Assembly: GCA_034506255.1 (NCBI GenBank)
Contig: JAPDPX010000004.1
Span: forward strand, 372,001 to 436,000
Source of the DNA: a candidate division KSB1 bacterium
Lineage (GTDB): Bacteria; Zhuqueibacterota; Zhuqueibacteria; Zhuqueibacterales; Zhuqueibacteraceae
Direction: 5' to 3'
DNA length: 64,000 bases
Notes under the pieces: model-generated
Databases searched by the model: none
What the model was told of the DNA's origin: nothing
The model's input: only the letters and a program-made list of their open reading frames with translations
Translations under genes and position numbers: made by a program
In this document: one piece after another, positions 17,486 to 26,886 of the stretch
Numbering within the stretch: the stretch's first letter is position 1
How the letters are laid out: each line of letters begins with the position of its first letter

Positions 17486-18307
17486 TCACAGAATCGGGGA
17501 AAGCCTCACTTCCGCGAGCGGCAGGGAGGCATGGCCGTGCCGGCGCAGATGATCGAACGCACGAAATTCCACCGGCGCCTGCAAACCCACCGCCGCCAAC
17601 TCCCCGACGCGTTGCAGCAGATCGACCGGCGGGCCCGCCAGCACGATTTCCCCGCGATGCAGGATGAGCAGACGATCAGCAAACAGGGCTTCTTCGGCGA
17701 ATTGGGTGATATGCAGGATCGTCAAGGGCGTGCCGCCGTCCGGCGGCAGGCGCAGCCGGGCGAGCATGTCGAAAAAGGCCCGGCGCGCGGGATAGTCCAG
17801 CAGGGAGGTCGGCTCGTCGCAGATTAAATGGCGCGGTTGCATCACCATGATGCTGGCCAGCGCCACCCGCTGTTTTTCCCCACCGGAGAGTTGATGCGGG
17901 GCGCGCTCCCGGCAGTGGCTCAAGTGGAACAGCTCCAGCATGGCCGCGATGCGGCGCTGCATCTCCGGTCGCGGCAGTCCCAAATTCTCCAGCCCGAAAG
18001 CCAGCTCGCGCTCCACGGTTGGCGCGACCATTTGATTGTCGGGATGCTGAAACACCAGCCCGACGCGGCGGCGAATCTCGCGCAGCGCATGCGGGTCGCG
18101 TGTGTTCAAACCATCCACCCAAACCTCACCGGCGCTAGGCGTCACGATGCCGTTCAGGCAACGCGCCAGCGTCGTCTTGCCCGAGCCATTGGCGCCCATC
18201 AGCGCCACGAACTCACCCTCGGCCAGCGTCAGCGAGACCTGCGACAGCACGCGCCGCACCCCACCCGCCACGGGATATTCCACTGTAAGATCGTTGACGA
18301 TGATCAT
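17486..18307 (-). CDS. Energy-coupling-factor-type ABC transporter ATPase (EcfA/CbiO-like), orphan
   Basis: This 273-aa ATPase has Walker A GANGSGKT (38-45), a Q-loop FQHPDNQM (about 86-93) typical of ECF ATPases, the signature LSGGEKQR (140-147) and Walker B HLICDEPT (160-167). The HPDNQ motif is the hallmark of EcfA/CbiO that power vitamin and metal importers. No EcfT transmembrane partner, second ATPase or S component is adjacent, so its partner must be elsewhere. The ATG lacks an obvious strong ribosome site. It is transcribed toward the cytochrome operon. Confidence 0.88.
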   Translation of the reverse strand: MIIVNDLTVEYPVAGGVRRVLSQVSLTLAEGEFVALMGANGSGKTTLARCLNGIVTPSAGEVWVDGLNTRDPHALREIRRRVGLVFQHPDNQMVAPTVERELAFGLENLGLPRPEMQRRIAAMLELFHLSHCRERAPHQLSGGEKQRVALASIMVMQPRHLICDEPTSLLDYPARRAFFDMLARLRLPPDGGTPLTILHITQFAEEALFADRLLILHRGEIVLAGPPVDLLQRVGELAAVGLQAPVEFRAFDHLRRHGHASLPLAEVRLSPIL

Positions 18308-18571
18308 GTGAAGCCTGTTTGCAAAAAGTCGATCTTTGCCCGCCGCGGTTGCACGGAAAACCCGTGCCGGTGTTCTGCAGGCATTTCATTCCCGCGGGAT
18401 TCGGCCCGGGCGAAATCATCATGGCGGTCTTTTCTGTCCCCCTTTTCCGCCGGATGCCGGCCGCCGCAAGGTCATTCATGCAGCGGTGGGAAAGCATCCC
18501 CACTCCGGACCGTCCACACCCTCCAATAGGCCCCGCCCTTGAAGGGTCTACCACCTGAATTTTGCACTCCA

Positions 18572-19163
18572 ATTGATCCCCACCGCGAGAAACGCTGATT
18601 GGATCGCGACGCCCAACCACCCTGGGGGTGGTGCATAAGAAATTTTCGGGCAAACGTGCGGTCAACCCCGGTAAGAGTGAACTGTTTTAGGGAAACGGCA
18701 TATCGCATTTCCCCAAACTCCTTCAGGAGTGACCTGCTTGGCCCCGCTCAAAAAAAACCGCGCCAGATCATGAGAAATTCCACAGGCCACTCCTGAGGAA
18801 GTTTAAATACACGCAAGCTTCGAATGTCTGACGGAGTTTTGTGAACAAGTCATTTCTTCCGGGCAACAGCAAACCCGCATGCAAAATTCAGGCAGCACGA
18901 CAATGATTCAACCTTCAGTGTCAGGATCAAACACAAACAATCCGCCCACGAAAGCAGAAATCCCACGAAACAAGCCATCTCGTGGGAGGCCATTTTCGTG
19001 GGGGGGAGAAGCCATGACGCCTTCGGCAAACGGGCGAATTTCGCGATCAGAGCCTCGCCACATTCGAAAAAAGTCCTGCTTGACTTCGAACGGAACAACA
19101 GACGGAGCTTTGTGAACACTTCATTTATTCCAGAGAACAGCGAACCAGCATGCAAAATTCAGG
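18572..19163 (-). repeat. Dispersed intergenic repeat, copy 1 (complex)
   Basis: Two blocks match the reverse complement of DNA near 51.4-51.7 kb. Block A is 18851-19043 (with 51375-51563) and block B is 18572-18671 (with 51587-51688). Between them this copy has about 155 extra bases that include a perfect 9-bp inverted repeat (18723-18731 / 18788-18796). A direct repeat of about 64 bp (18830-18893 and 19101-19163) flanks block A. The GTGGG/CCCAC stretches in block A can form hairpins. The 0.9-kb gap between the EcfA and GNAT genes holds nothing else that I recognise. Confidence 0.8.
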
Positions 19164-19243
19164 AAGTTATCGCGAGAGGCCCTCTGTGTGAGCGTAATCC
19201 CGCCGGGACATGGCAGAGGGGGCGGTGCGCGCCGGCAAGCCGG

Positions 19244-20209
19244 CTATTCCCATTTCATTAGATTGCAATGATCGGGGTCAGCCTGCTCATGATAGCCGCT
19301 GAGAGTCATGCGCAATTCGGCGTGTGAGACGCGAAAGCCGGCCTCCAGCAGCATGCGATAGGCGCCGGCGTAGCGTGTGGGCGTGCGCACAGTGATGCAG
19401 GTATTGTGCTGCTGTTCCGCCCATGCCAGCAGGAGGGCCGGCAGTTCCGCCAGCAGCGCCGTGTACTGCGGATGCACGAGCAGCATGACGATGCGCAAAT
19501 GGCGGGCGGTTTCTTCCGGTGAGTAAGTTTCGGTGTGGGCCAGCACGCAGGCCACCAGCATGTCGCCGGCGCGCAGGTAGAGTGTGTCGCCGTAGCGAAA
19601 TTGCTGAATCAGCCCGATTTCATGCCGGATGCGCAGACAGGGATCGAGCGCCTGCGCCAATGCCTCCGCTTCCTCCAGGGTGCGCGCCGCCTCCGCGGCG
19701 CTCAGTTCGCTGTGAAAAAAAAACTGCCGCTGCGGCATGCGCGTCTCGCGGCGCACCGGCGGCACCTGGCGCACCAGATCGAGCGAGAGCTGGGCGGGTA
19801 GAAACCCAAGATGGGAGTAAAAGCCGATATTGCGGCTGCTGCGCGGCTCGGTCTCCAGCCCGATCACCTGCGCCCCCGCCTGCTGCAGCGCCTGGATCAC
19901 CGCCTGCATGAGTTCGCGGCCAAGATGCCTGCCCTGATAGGCGGGCAGCAGACTCACCGGCCCGATCCAGCCCACGCCACCCCAGAGATGGGCAAAGGCA
20001 TAGCCGATCACGTTGTGTTTGTGCTCCATCACCAGGCAGGCCGCCGGCAGGGAAGAGCGGTACATCTCCAGAAAGGAGAGATGCACCTGCGGCACATAAG
20101 GCCGGCGATGCCCCTCCTCCAGTCGCGCGGCGGTGAATGCCTCCGAAAGGATGTGATTCACCGCCGGCAGGTCGGTGCTTTGCATTTGACGCAGTTGATA
20201 AGCGCTCAT
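19244..20209 (-). CDS. GNAT-family N-acetyltransferase
   Basis: This 321-aa protein has an N-terminal GNAT domain: beta strands around VIGYAFAHLWG, then the acetyl-CoA pyrophosphate loop with LLPAYQGRHLGRELM near residues 87-101, and the later FYSHLGF motif. The C-terminal half (about 165-321) contains a second, weaker GNAT-like fold ending YRMLLEAGFRV, so this is probably a tandem-GNAT protein. The acceptor substrate cannot be told from sequence. It appears monocistronic and lies upstream of no obvious partner. Confidence 0.85.
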   Translation of the reverse strand: MSAYQLRQMQSTDLPAVNHILSEAFTAARLEEGHRRPYVPQVHLSFLEMYRSSLPAACLVMEHKHNVIGYAFAHLWGGVGWIGPVSLLPAYQGRHLGRELMQAVIQALQQAGAQVIGLETEPRSSRNIGFYSHLGFLPAQLSLDLVRQVPPVRRETRMPQRQFFFHSELSAAEAARTLEEAEALAQALDPCLRIRHEIGLIQQFRYGDTLYLRAGDMLVACVLAHTETYSPEETARHLRIVMLLVHPQYTALLAELPALLLAWAEQQHNTCITVRTPTRYAGAYRMLLEAGFRVSHAELRMTLSGYHEQADPDHCNLMKWE

Positions 20210-20328
20210 CGTGATTTTCGCGGCGGTGGCGTTTGCTGACGGACAGGGAGATGGCAGCGGCGCCGCGGTCAGCCGGCGGCACGGCCATGATGAAAATTCC
20301 TGTGCGGGCGCGGGACACGCCGGCAGGC

Positions 20329-20691
20329 TCAGCGGCTGCCGGCGGTCTCCGTGCAGCTTGCCCGCGCCTCCGCCTCGCTGGCGAAGTGCGGAATATATTT
20401 CAGCAGCCCGACCATCGCAAAAATTTTTTGAAAATGCGGCGACAGGCCGAACGCCTTGAGCGTGAGATTCTGCTGTTGGGCGCGGCCCAGCAGGGTGATG
20501 ATGATCGACATGCCCGCGGAATTGATGTAGCCGACCCCGCTGAAATTCAACAACAGGCAGCGCAGTTTCTGCGTGTTGGCGCGCTCGTAGGCCGCCACGA
20601 TTTTGCGCTCGGCCAGGCTGGTGACATCCCCGGTAAAGTCGAGGATCGCGAGTTTGTCCTCCAGCCGGAGGTTGACTTGAATGTCAGACAT
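20329..20691 (-). CDS. STAS-domain anti-sigma factor antagonist-like protein
   Basis: This 120-aa protein has a complete STAS fold. The conserved phospho-acceptor segment SGVGYINSAGMSII lies at about 51-64, with Ser58 as the expected phosphorylation site, as in SpoIIAA/RsbV. It would be controlled by an anti-sigma kinase and a PP2C phosphatase. A SpoIIE-type phosphatase is encoded 26 kb away, but no RsbW-type kinase is in the window. It lies 29 bases upstream of nothing on its own strand and follows the Ig-like gene, which is transcribed in the same direction. Confidence 0.87.
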   Translation of the reverse strand: MSDIQVNLRLEDKLAILDFTGDVTSLAERKIVAAYERANTQKLRCLLLNFSGVGYINSAGMSIIITLLGRAQQQNLTLKAFGLSPHFQKIFAMVGLLKYIPHFASEAEARASCTETAGSR

Positions 20692-20720
20692 GAGTCCCTC
20701 ACGCTTGCGTGGGTTTGCCG

Positions 20721-22487
20721 CTAGGGCAAAACCAGATCATTGCCCTCATTGGGCCAGCGCGCGCGCACCTTGATGGTGTCGGGCCAGAGGTGGGCACGCT
20801 CCGCCGGCACGAAAGGGAAGGCGGTGCCGGCATCGTAGCGGCCGTTGCGATTGTCGTCGCGAAAGCCGCTGAGTTGATACAGCCCGGGAAGCACCGCCGG
20901 AAAGCTGTAGCGGCCGGGCGCCGGCACGATGGTATGATATTCGATCCTGCCGCCAATCTGTTTGGCCGTGAGATGAATATCGCCGGCGGTGGAGTCCCGC
21001 GCATCGCGCAGAGCACCGCTGATGGAGGCCAGGGTGTCGGCATTGAGCGTCCAAAACGTGACGCGACCGGTGGTGTCAAACAGCGCATTGCCATTCCAGT
21101 CGAACAGCGAGTCGGCGATGATCTCGAATTCATAGCGGGTGTGGCTTTGCCAGGCCGGCAGCGGCGCAAAACGGTATTGCAGGGGCGTGACCCATCCCGC
21201 GCGGCCGCTCACCGCCGCGCCGCCGGCATCGCGCACGCGCAGCGGCCGCACCGCACTGTCCGCGCGCATGATTTCCGAAAAGATCAGCTCAATGGGGACG
21301 TCGAGCGCAAGGTCCCGGCTGCTGTCGGCAATCGAGATTTTGACCAGGCGCGGCCGCAGCGTATCCAGCTGGCTCAGACCGTCGAATTCCACCTGGCTGC
21401 GGGCAGCCTCGATGAGATTGCCGGCTTCATCCCGGAGCGAATCCGCGGCGGCAAGATAGGTCACGGCTTGCTGTGGCGTGCAGACCGCCAGCACCTGATT
21501 GCGATTGAGGGGATGCGGCAGGGCGGCGAGCAGCGCCAGCGGGGTGCGTGTCTCTTTGGTCATCACCCGCAGCCGGGCCGGCCAGTTGCCGCGCGCCGGC
21601 GTCACCGCCTCGTCGAAACGCCACTCCAGTTGATTGGCAGAAAGCGCGGTCACTGCGGCGAGGCCGGGCGCGAGGGTATCTTCGACGGCAAGCTGAAAAC
21701 TCAGCGGCGGCGCACTGTGCGCGGCGCGCGTGATCACCACATCCTGCGCCGGCACGCCGATGCTCTCCTCCCCGCGCGTGTAGAGACGATCGGCGTTGCG
21801 ATCAGCCACGGCAAAGACCCGATAGCGCCCGGGGGCGAGATGGGACAGCGTGAACGTGTTGTTCTCGCCCACCTGGGTGTAGTAGTCTGCCCGCTGTCTG
21901 GCGGGATCGGGCTGGCGGCCGTTTTCGAGGATGTAGGCCATGATCAGCACGCCCGCGGCCTGCCCGTCCCGGATGCGGCCGCGGATTTCACCGCGATCGA
22001 GCGTGTCGCCGGTGGTGAAAGCCAGGGCGAAAGCTTCCTGCAACCGCACGCCGTGCCGGTCACGCACGCCGGTGCCGAGGTTGACGACGTAAGTGCGGCG
22101 CGCGCGCAGTGAATCGGGAAAGCGGATGTGAACCGTGCGGCCCTGCCAGTCAAACTGCAATGCCTCCTCCTGCTCCCCGCCCGGGCTGGGGGTGATGAAA
22201 ATCGATTCTTCGAAGCTTTTGCGATTGATCTTCTCGCTGAAGGTGAAGGACAGCCGGGTGTCGCGCGCCACCCCGGTGGCATCACGCGCCGGCGAGGTGG
22301 CAAGGATTTTTGGAGGAATGTCATCGACCGGACCGCCCGGCGGCGCGCCGGTTTTGGCGCAGGTCAGGCCGGTGAAGGCGGCGGCGAGCACGACAGCATA
22401 CCATTGCCGGCACGCGGCGGGGCGTCGCCGCCGGGGAGAAAAGCAGCGGTATGCGAGGGTTGAACTGTTTTGCAAGGCGGAAGGCAT
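20721..22487 (-). CDS. Ig-like (SbsA-type) envelope protein, Bacteroidetes-style probable lipoprotein
   Basis: This 588-aa protein starts at the ATG with GGG five bases upstream. The leader ends in GLTC followed by AKTGAPPGGPVDDIPP, a pattern characteristic of Bacteroidetes/FCB Ig-like lipoproteins, although the lipobox is not canonical. An SbsA-type Ig-like domain follows (ATSPARDATGVARDTRLSF, FSEKI near 80-95), and a second copy lies near 385-420 (LIFSEIM). The C-terminal region has a DDNRNGRYDAG calcium-binding-like loop. Likely tethered in the periplasm or at the surface; function unknown. It is followed on the same strand by the STAS gene. Confidence 0.75.
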   Translation of the reverse strand: MPSALQNSSTLAYRCFSPRRRRPAACRQWYAVVLAAAFTGLTCAKTGAPPGGPVDDIPPKILATSPARDATGVARDTRLSFTFSEKINRKSFEESIFITPSPGGEQEEALQFDWQGRTVHIRFPDSLRARRTYVVNLGTGVRDRHGVRLQEAFALAFTTGDTLDRGEIRGRIRDGQAAGVLIMAYILENGRQPDPARQRADYYTQVGENNTFTLSHLAPGRYRVFAVADRNADRLYTRGEESIGVPAQDVVITRAAHSAPPLSFQLAVEDTLAPGLAAVTALSANQLEWRFDEAVTPARGNWPARLRVMTKETRTPLALLAALPHPLNRNQVLAVCTPQQAVTYLAAADSLRDEAGNLIEAARSQVEFDGLSQLDTLRPRLVKISIADSSRDLALDVPIELIFSEIMRADSAVRPLRVRDAGGAAVSGRAGWVTPLQYRFAPLPAWQSHTRYEFEIIADSLFDWNGNALFDTTGRVTFWTLNADTLASISGALRDARDSTAGDIHLTAKQIGGRIEYHTIVPAPGRYSFPAVLPGLYQLSGFRDDNRNGRYDAGTAFPFVPAERAHLWPDTIKVRARWPNEGNDLVLP

Positions 22488-22550
22488 GAACCCTTTGTCA
22501 GGCACGAGGGCCTGCACGAAAATTGCCGATGGCGGAAAAGGCGCAACGGC

Positions 22551-23726
22551 TCAGTCACTCAAACGGTAGTTTCGCACGCCCCAAATCAGCAGCTCGGCGG
22601 TGACTTTCATGAGGCTCGCCACCGGCACGGCGAGCAGCATGCCCCACATGCCCAGCAAACTGCCGCCGATGAGGATGACCACAAGGATCGCGAGCGGATG
22701 CAGTTCCACACTGCGGGCGGTGATGTAGGGTGAAATGAAGATGTTTTCGATCAATTGAATCGTGGCAAAAGCGATGACAATGGCCAGCACCAGATTGAGT
22801 GAGCCGGTGTGCAGCAGCGCCATCAGGATGGCGGGCACGGCGCCGACGATCGGGCCGAAATAGGGAATGACGTTGGCTAGGCCGGCGAGCACGCCAATGA
22901 AGAAGTAGTAGGGCACCTGCAGCAGATAGAGCGCCAGCACCGACAGGCCGGCCACCGCCGCCGCCACCAGCAACTGCCCCTGCAGATAGCGGCTGAGCTG
23001 CTCCGTCATTTTGTGGGTGATGAGCAGCGCCATTTCGAAATAGCGATTGGGCACACTGGCAATCAATGCCTTTTTCAACGGGCGGCCGTCCTTGAGCAGA
23101 AAGAACACCATGAAGGCGACCAGCACGGCATTGGGCGCGGCGGAAAGCAGGCCGAGCATGAAAGCGAAGGCGTTTTGCAGGAAGCCGGCAACCAGGCTTT
23201 GCAGTTGCGCCGTCATTTTCTCATCGATGGCCTGCAGGCGCAGCAGCGGGATTTTTCCCGCGAGTTCGCCCTTCAGGCGGGTGATGATTTGCTCGAAGGC
23301 CTTGGCATCCATGGCGGCGGCCAGCGACTGCACTTCCTGGCTGATCACCGGCACCAGCAGGCGTATGAGAATGAGGCCGACCAGCAGCGCCAGCAGCAGC
23401 ACGAACACCACGGCGGTGGTGCGCGGCAGGTCGCGATTTTCCAGAAAGGTGACGAGTGGATCGAGGGCGGTGGTGAGCAGCAGGGCGGTGGTCAGCATGG
23501 TGAGCACGGGCGTGATGCGCGGCAGCAGCCACACCAGCCCCGCCAGCACGGCGAGCAGCAGCATGGTGCGCGCGGCTCGGCGCAGCAGTTTGCGGTCCAG
23601 CACCAGGACGATTTTGGTGTCCGCTGCGGGCAGCCCGGCGAGCAGCGGCGGCGCGCCACTTGGCGGGGCGTGCAACGGCTGAAAGCGTGCGGCGCGCGGG
23701 GTTTTGCCGGCAGTCTTCGCCATCAT
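22551..23726 (-). CDS. AI-2E family (PerM/YdiK-like) membrane protein
   Basis: This 391-aa protein has about eight predicted helices and the family-typical C-terminal signature PYFGPIVGAVPAILMAL, followed by QLIENIFISPYI and HPLAILVVILIGG. Members include exporters of signals or Na+/H+ antiporters; the substrate is not predictable. An N-terminal basic, Pro-rich tail of about 45 residues is not part of the domain. The start overlaps the stop of the cNMP-binding gene by 4 bases, so transport and nucleotide sensing are coupled in expression. Confidence 0.92.
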   Translation of the reverse strand: MMAKTAGKTPRAARFQPLHAPPSGAPPLLAGLPAADTKIVLVLDRKLLRRAARTMLLLAVLAGLVWLLPRITPVLTMLTTALLLTTALDPLVTFLENRDLPRTTAVVFVLLLALLVGLILIRLLVPVISQEVQSLAAAMDAKAFEQIITRLKGELAGKIPLLRLQAIDEKMTAQLQSLVAGFLQNAFAFMLGLLSAAPNAVLVAFMVFFLLKDGRPLKKALIASVPNRYFEMALLITHKMTEQLSRYLQGQLLVAAAVAGLSVLALYLLQVPYYFFIGVLAGLANVIPYFGPIVGAVPAILMALLHTGSLNLVLAIVIAFATIQLIENIFISPYITARSVELHPLAILVVILIGGSLLGMWGMLLAVPVASLMKVTAELLIWGVRNYRLSD

Positions 23727-24283
23727 AGCACGACTTCCGAGCGCTCGAGCTGGGCGCGCAGGTTTTGAATCTCGGTGTTGGTTTGCTTCAGGCGTTCGCC
23801 GATGATGAGCGCCAGTTGAAAGAGGAATTTGTTGCCCAGACGCGGCTTGCGTTCCAGCAGCCCGAAGAGATCGGGCCGGAACAGGCCGATGATCCGGGAG
23901 TTTTCCTCGGCGATTGCGGAGGCCGAGCGCGGGCTTTCATCGAGCAGGGCCAGCTCGCCGAAAAACTCACCGTCGTGCAGCCGCACCAGGGTTTCACGCA
24001 CGTCGTTGCGGCTGTGTTTGCAGATGGCCACCGCGCCGTGCTGAATAATGTACATGCCCACGCCGGGTTCGCCCTCCCAAAAAATGGTCTCGCCGGCCTT
24101 GAAGTGCCGCTGGTGGATGAGCTTTTCAAATTCGCGCAGTTCGCTGTCGTTCATGTTGCTGAACAGCGGCACCTGCCGCAGCGTGCTCAAAACATCCTCG
24201 GCGGTGTTGCTTTTGCGCCGGAAAATGTTCCCCCACAATGGATTTTTCGTGGCGGTGCGGGGAGCGCCATTTTCGCGATTCAT
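23723..24283 (-). CDS. Cyclic nucleotide-binding domain protein
   Basis: This 186-aa protein holds one cNMP-binding (CAP_ED) domain from about residue 35 to 150, with the phosphate-binding cassette GEFFGELALLDESPRSAS around 105-122. The GEL and PRSA positions match the nucleotide-binding consensus. There is no DNA-binding HTH after it; instead a short coiled-coil tail (LKQTNTEIQNLRAQLERSE) ends the protein. It may regulate the overlapping AI-2E-type transporter by contact. Which nucleotide it binds is unknown. Confidence 0.9.
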   Translation of the reverse strand: MNRENGAPRTATKNPLWGNIFRRKSNTAEDVLSTLRQVPLFSNMNDSELREFEKLIHQRHFKAGETIFWEGEPGVGMYIIQHGAVAICKHSRNDVRETLVRLHDGEFFGELALLDESPRSASAIAEENSRIIGLFRPDLFGLLERKPRLGNKFLFQLALIIGERLKQTNTEIQNLRAQLERSEVVL

Positions 24284-24486
24284 AGGATCGGTGTCAGCAA
24301 TGAATGTAACAGGACAGGGCGCGGACTTGTCACGGAATTGCCGCCTGCATGGCGGGCGTGCCCGCCGTGATCATTTGGGCAGCGCAATATAGAGAAGCGG
24401 TCTGCGTGAGTCAAGCTCTTTTCCGCCGCATGCGCGCGCGGCCGCGCCAGCGTGCGGGGGAATTTCCAGTTGATTTTCTTGGGGGA

Positions 24487-25734
24487 ATGCCTTACTTTCG
24501 CGCCATGTTTTGCCAGCGCAAGCGGACGGCGTGGTGGCTTCCCGTCGCGTTGTTCGTATTCCTCCCACCGCCCGCCTTTCCCCAGGAGAGCCCGCAACAG
24601 CTCGAGGAGTTGCGGCGCAACATCGTACAACTGCAGCAGAAGATCAGCAGCCTCGAAAAGAGCGAGTCCTCCGAGCTTGACCGGCTGCGCGCCCTGGAGG
24701 AACAGATCGATCTCATGAACCGCCTGGTCGGGCGCCTGCGCCGGCAGGAAATCAGCACGCGCCAGGAGGCCGGCGCCACCCTGGCCGGCCTGCGCGAAAC
24801 CGAAGCCGAACTGCAGCGCCTGCAAACTCTGGGCGCACGGCGCGCGGTGTTCTTTTACAAATACGGCCGGTTGAAAGATCTCGAAATGCTGCTCTCCTCC
24901 CGCTCGCTCAACCAGGTTCTGCTGTGGGCGGAATACCAGCGCCGGCTGTTTGCCAACGACCGCCGGCTGCTGGCGGGAATGAGAAGCAAACAGGCGCGCA
25001 TTCAGGCGCAAAATGAAAAGCTGGCCGGCGAGCTGGCGGCGTATGAGAAAATGCTGGCGGAAAAACTGCAGGAGGAACAGGCGCTGCGCCAGCGCAAGCA
25101 GGAGCGCGAAGCGCTGCTGAACAAGCTGCGCCAGGACAAGTCGTTTCACCAGATGCAGCTCACCGAGCAGCAGCAGGCTGCCGCACGCATCGCCCGGCTG
25201 ATTGCCGCCGCGGAGGCGGCGTTGCAGCAACAGCAGGAACAGACTGCCCCGCCCGCGCCCGCCTCTGGCGAAGGCCGGCTCACAACGATGCCGCTGCCCA
25301 CGCACCTGCCGGCCGAACCCTTCGCCGGACGCCGCGGCCGCCTGCCCTGGCCGGTGGATGGACAAATCGTCGGTCACTACGGCAGCTATCGCCATCCTGT
25401 TTTAAAAACGATCACCACCAATCTGGGCATCGACATCGCGGCCGCGTCCGGCACCAGCGTGCGCTCGGTGGCGGCGGGCAAAGTCACCACCATCACCTGG
25501 CAGCGCGGCTACGGCAATCTGCTCATCATCAATCACGCCGACGGTTACTACACGGTCTACACGCGCCTGGCGGAAATTTTCGTGAATCTCAACGAAACGG
25601 TGGCCGCCGGCCAGCTCATTGGCACCGTGGCGGAAGCGCCCCCCGGCCAGCAGGCAACGCTGCATTTTCAGATCTGGCAGCGGACCAAGGAAGCGCGCTC
25701 CCAGGATCTGAACCCGGAAGAGTGGCTGCAGTGA
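24487..25734 (+). CDS. EnvC-like murein hydrolase activator (coiled coil plus degenerate LytM domain)
   Basis: This 415-aa secreted protein has a signal peptide, a long coiled coil (about 40-260) and a C-terminal M23/LytM domain (about 290-410). The zinc site is broken: the expected HxGxD is NLGIDI (His to Asn) and the expected HLHF is TLHF (His to Thr). This is the EnvC/NlpD pattern, in which the domain activates amidases and does not cut peptidoglycan itself. The start is the ATG just after TTGGGGGA; an ATG six codons later is possible. It overlaps holB by 4 bases. Likely acts in cell separation. Confidence 0.87.
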   Translation: MPYFRAMFCQRKRTAWWLPVALFVFLPPPAFPQESPQQLEELRRNIVQLQQKISSLEKSESSELDRLRALEEQIDLMNRLVGRLRRQEISTRQEAGATLAGLRETEAELQRLQTLGARRAVFFYKYGRLKDLEMLLSSRSLNQVLLWAEYQRRLFANDRRLLAGMRSKQARIQAQNEKLAGELAAYEKMLAEKLQEEQALRQRKQEREALLNKLRQDKSFHQMQLTEQQQAAARIARLIAAAEAALQQQQEQTAPPAPASGEGRLTTMPLPTHLPAEPFAGRRGRLPWPVDGQIVGHYGSYRHPVLKTITTNLGIDIAAASGTSVRSVAAGKVTTITWQRGYGNLLIINHADGYYTVYTRLAEIFVNLNETVAAGQLIGTVAEAPPGQQATLHFQIWQRTKEARSQDLNPEEWLQ

Positions 25735-26885
25735 AAAACGAACATCCCTGGCAACTCGCAGATATTCCCTTTCTCAACGCCTCGCATGCCGTCGAGGTCC
25801 TGCGTCGCGCCCGGCAGCATCAGCGCCTTGCCCATGCCTATCTGCTGCACGGTCCGGAAGGCGCGGGCAAGGAGGCCCTGGCGCTCTATCTGGCGCAGGG
25901 CTTCCTGTGCACGGCGCGTTCCACCGGCGCCACGGCCGCGTTGTTCGCGCCGGCGGCCGCCGGTGAACCGCTCGCCTGCGGACAATGCTCCGCCTGCCGG
26001 CGCATTGCCGAGATGACACATCCCGACCTCCATCTCATTTTTCCCCGCGCCGGCAGCGCCACCGAAAAGGAGATGCTCGAAGTCCTGCAAAGCTTCGCTG
26101 CCCAGCCGTGGTATCGCAGCCGGCCCTGGGAAAACTCCTTCATCCTGATCGATGACATTCGCGAGCTCAAGCGCAAGCTTGCCATCACCAGCTATGAAGG
26201 CACCGGTGCCGTGGTGTTGCTGCTCGAAGCCCACCGGCTGAAGGCGGAATCGGCGAATGCCCTGCTGAAGATTCTGGAGGAACCGCCGCCCAACACCTAT
26301 TTTCTGCTGACCGCCGTTTCGGTGGAAGGTCTGCTGCCGACCATCCTCTCGCGCTGCCAGCCGCTTGCCGTGCCGCCGGTGGCGCAGCAGGAAATGATCG
26401 ATTTTCTGGTGCGCCGGTACGGCGTGGCAGCGGAGCGGGCGGCCCTGGTGGCGGCGATGGCGGGCGGCAATCTGCGCGAAGCGCTGGCCCTGCTGGGCGA
26501 TGATCTCGAATCCCGGCGGCGGCTTGCCGTCGAGTTCATGCGCGCCGCCTTCAAGTTCAACAAGCCGGTCGAGCAGATGGATTTTCTCAGCCAGCTCACC
26601 AACGAGCATGACCGGCAGGAGCTGCAACAGTTGCTGCGTTTCTGCCTGGTGTGGGTGCGCGATGCCTGTGTGATCAAAGCCTGCGGCCCCGGCCAGCGTC
26701 TGGTGAATGCCGATCTGCAGGAGGCTTTGCTCGCGCTGGTGAAGAATCTGCCGCATTTCGATTTTGCCGGTGTGATCGACGAACTGGAATATGCCCTGGA
26801 CTGCCTGGAGCGCTACGTGCAGCCCTGGCTGGTGTTGATGGTGTTGTTGCATCGGATCAATCAACTGGCACGCCCGGGGAGGTAA
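25731..26885 (+). CDS. holB: DNA polymerase III delta' subunit (HolB-like)
   Basis: This is a clamp-loader subunit of about 384 aa. It shows the AAA+ features of delta': HAYLLHGPEGAGKEAL (modified Walker A), a zinc module CGQCSACRRI preceded by a Cys, a LLLEAHRLKAESANALLKILEEPP block and the sensor motif LSRCQ. The GTG at 25731 overlaps the previous stop (GTGA); a GTG three codons earlier is also possible. The downstream ricT and metG follow in order, a linkage known from Firmicutes and other phyla. Confidence 0.88.
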   Translation: MKNEHPWQLADIPFLNASHAVEVLRRARQHQRLAHAYLLHGPEGAGKEALALYLAQGFLCTARSTGATAALFAPAAAGEPLACGQCSACRRIAEMTHPDLHLIFPRAGSATEKEMLEVLQSFAAQPWYRSRPWENSFILIDDIRELKRKLAITSYEGTGAVVLLLEAHRLKAESANALLKILEEPPPNTYFLLTAVSVEGLLPTILSRCQPLAVPPVAQQEMIDFLVRRYGVAAERAALVAAMAGGNLREALALLGDDLESRRRLAVEFMRAAFKFNKPVEQMDFLSQLTNEHDRQELQQLLRFCLVWVRDACVIKACGPGQRLVNADLQEALLALVKNLPHFDFAGVIDELEYALDCLERYVQPWLVLMVLLHRINQLARPGR

Positions 26886-26886
26886 T

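Noticed and set aside
18850..19155. 101-codon minus-strand frame in the dispersed repeat
   Set aside because: A similar short frame exists in copy 2, but there is no ribosome site and the repeat is conserved as DNA. It is reported as a question, not as a gene.
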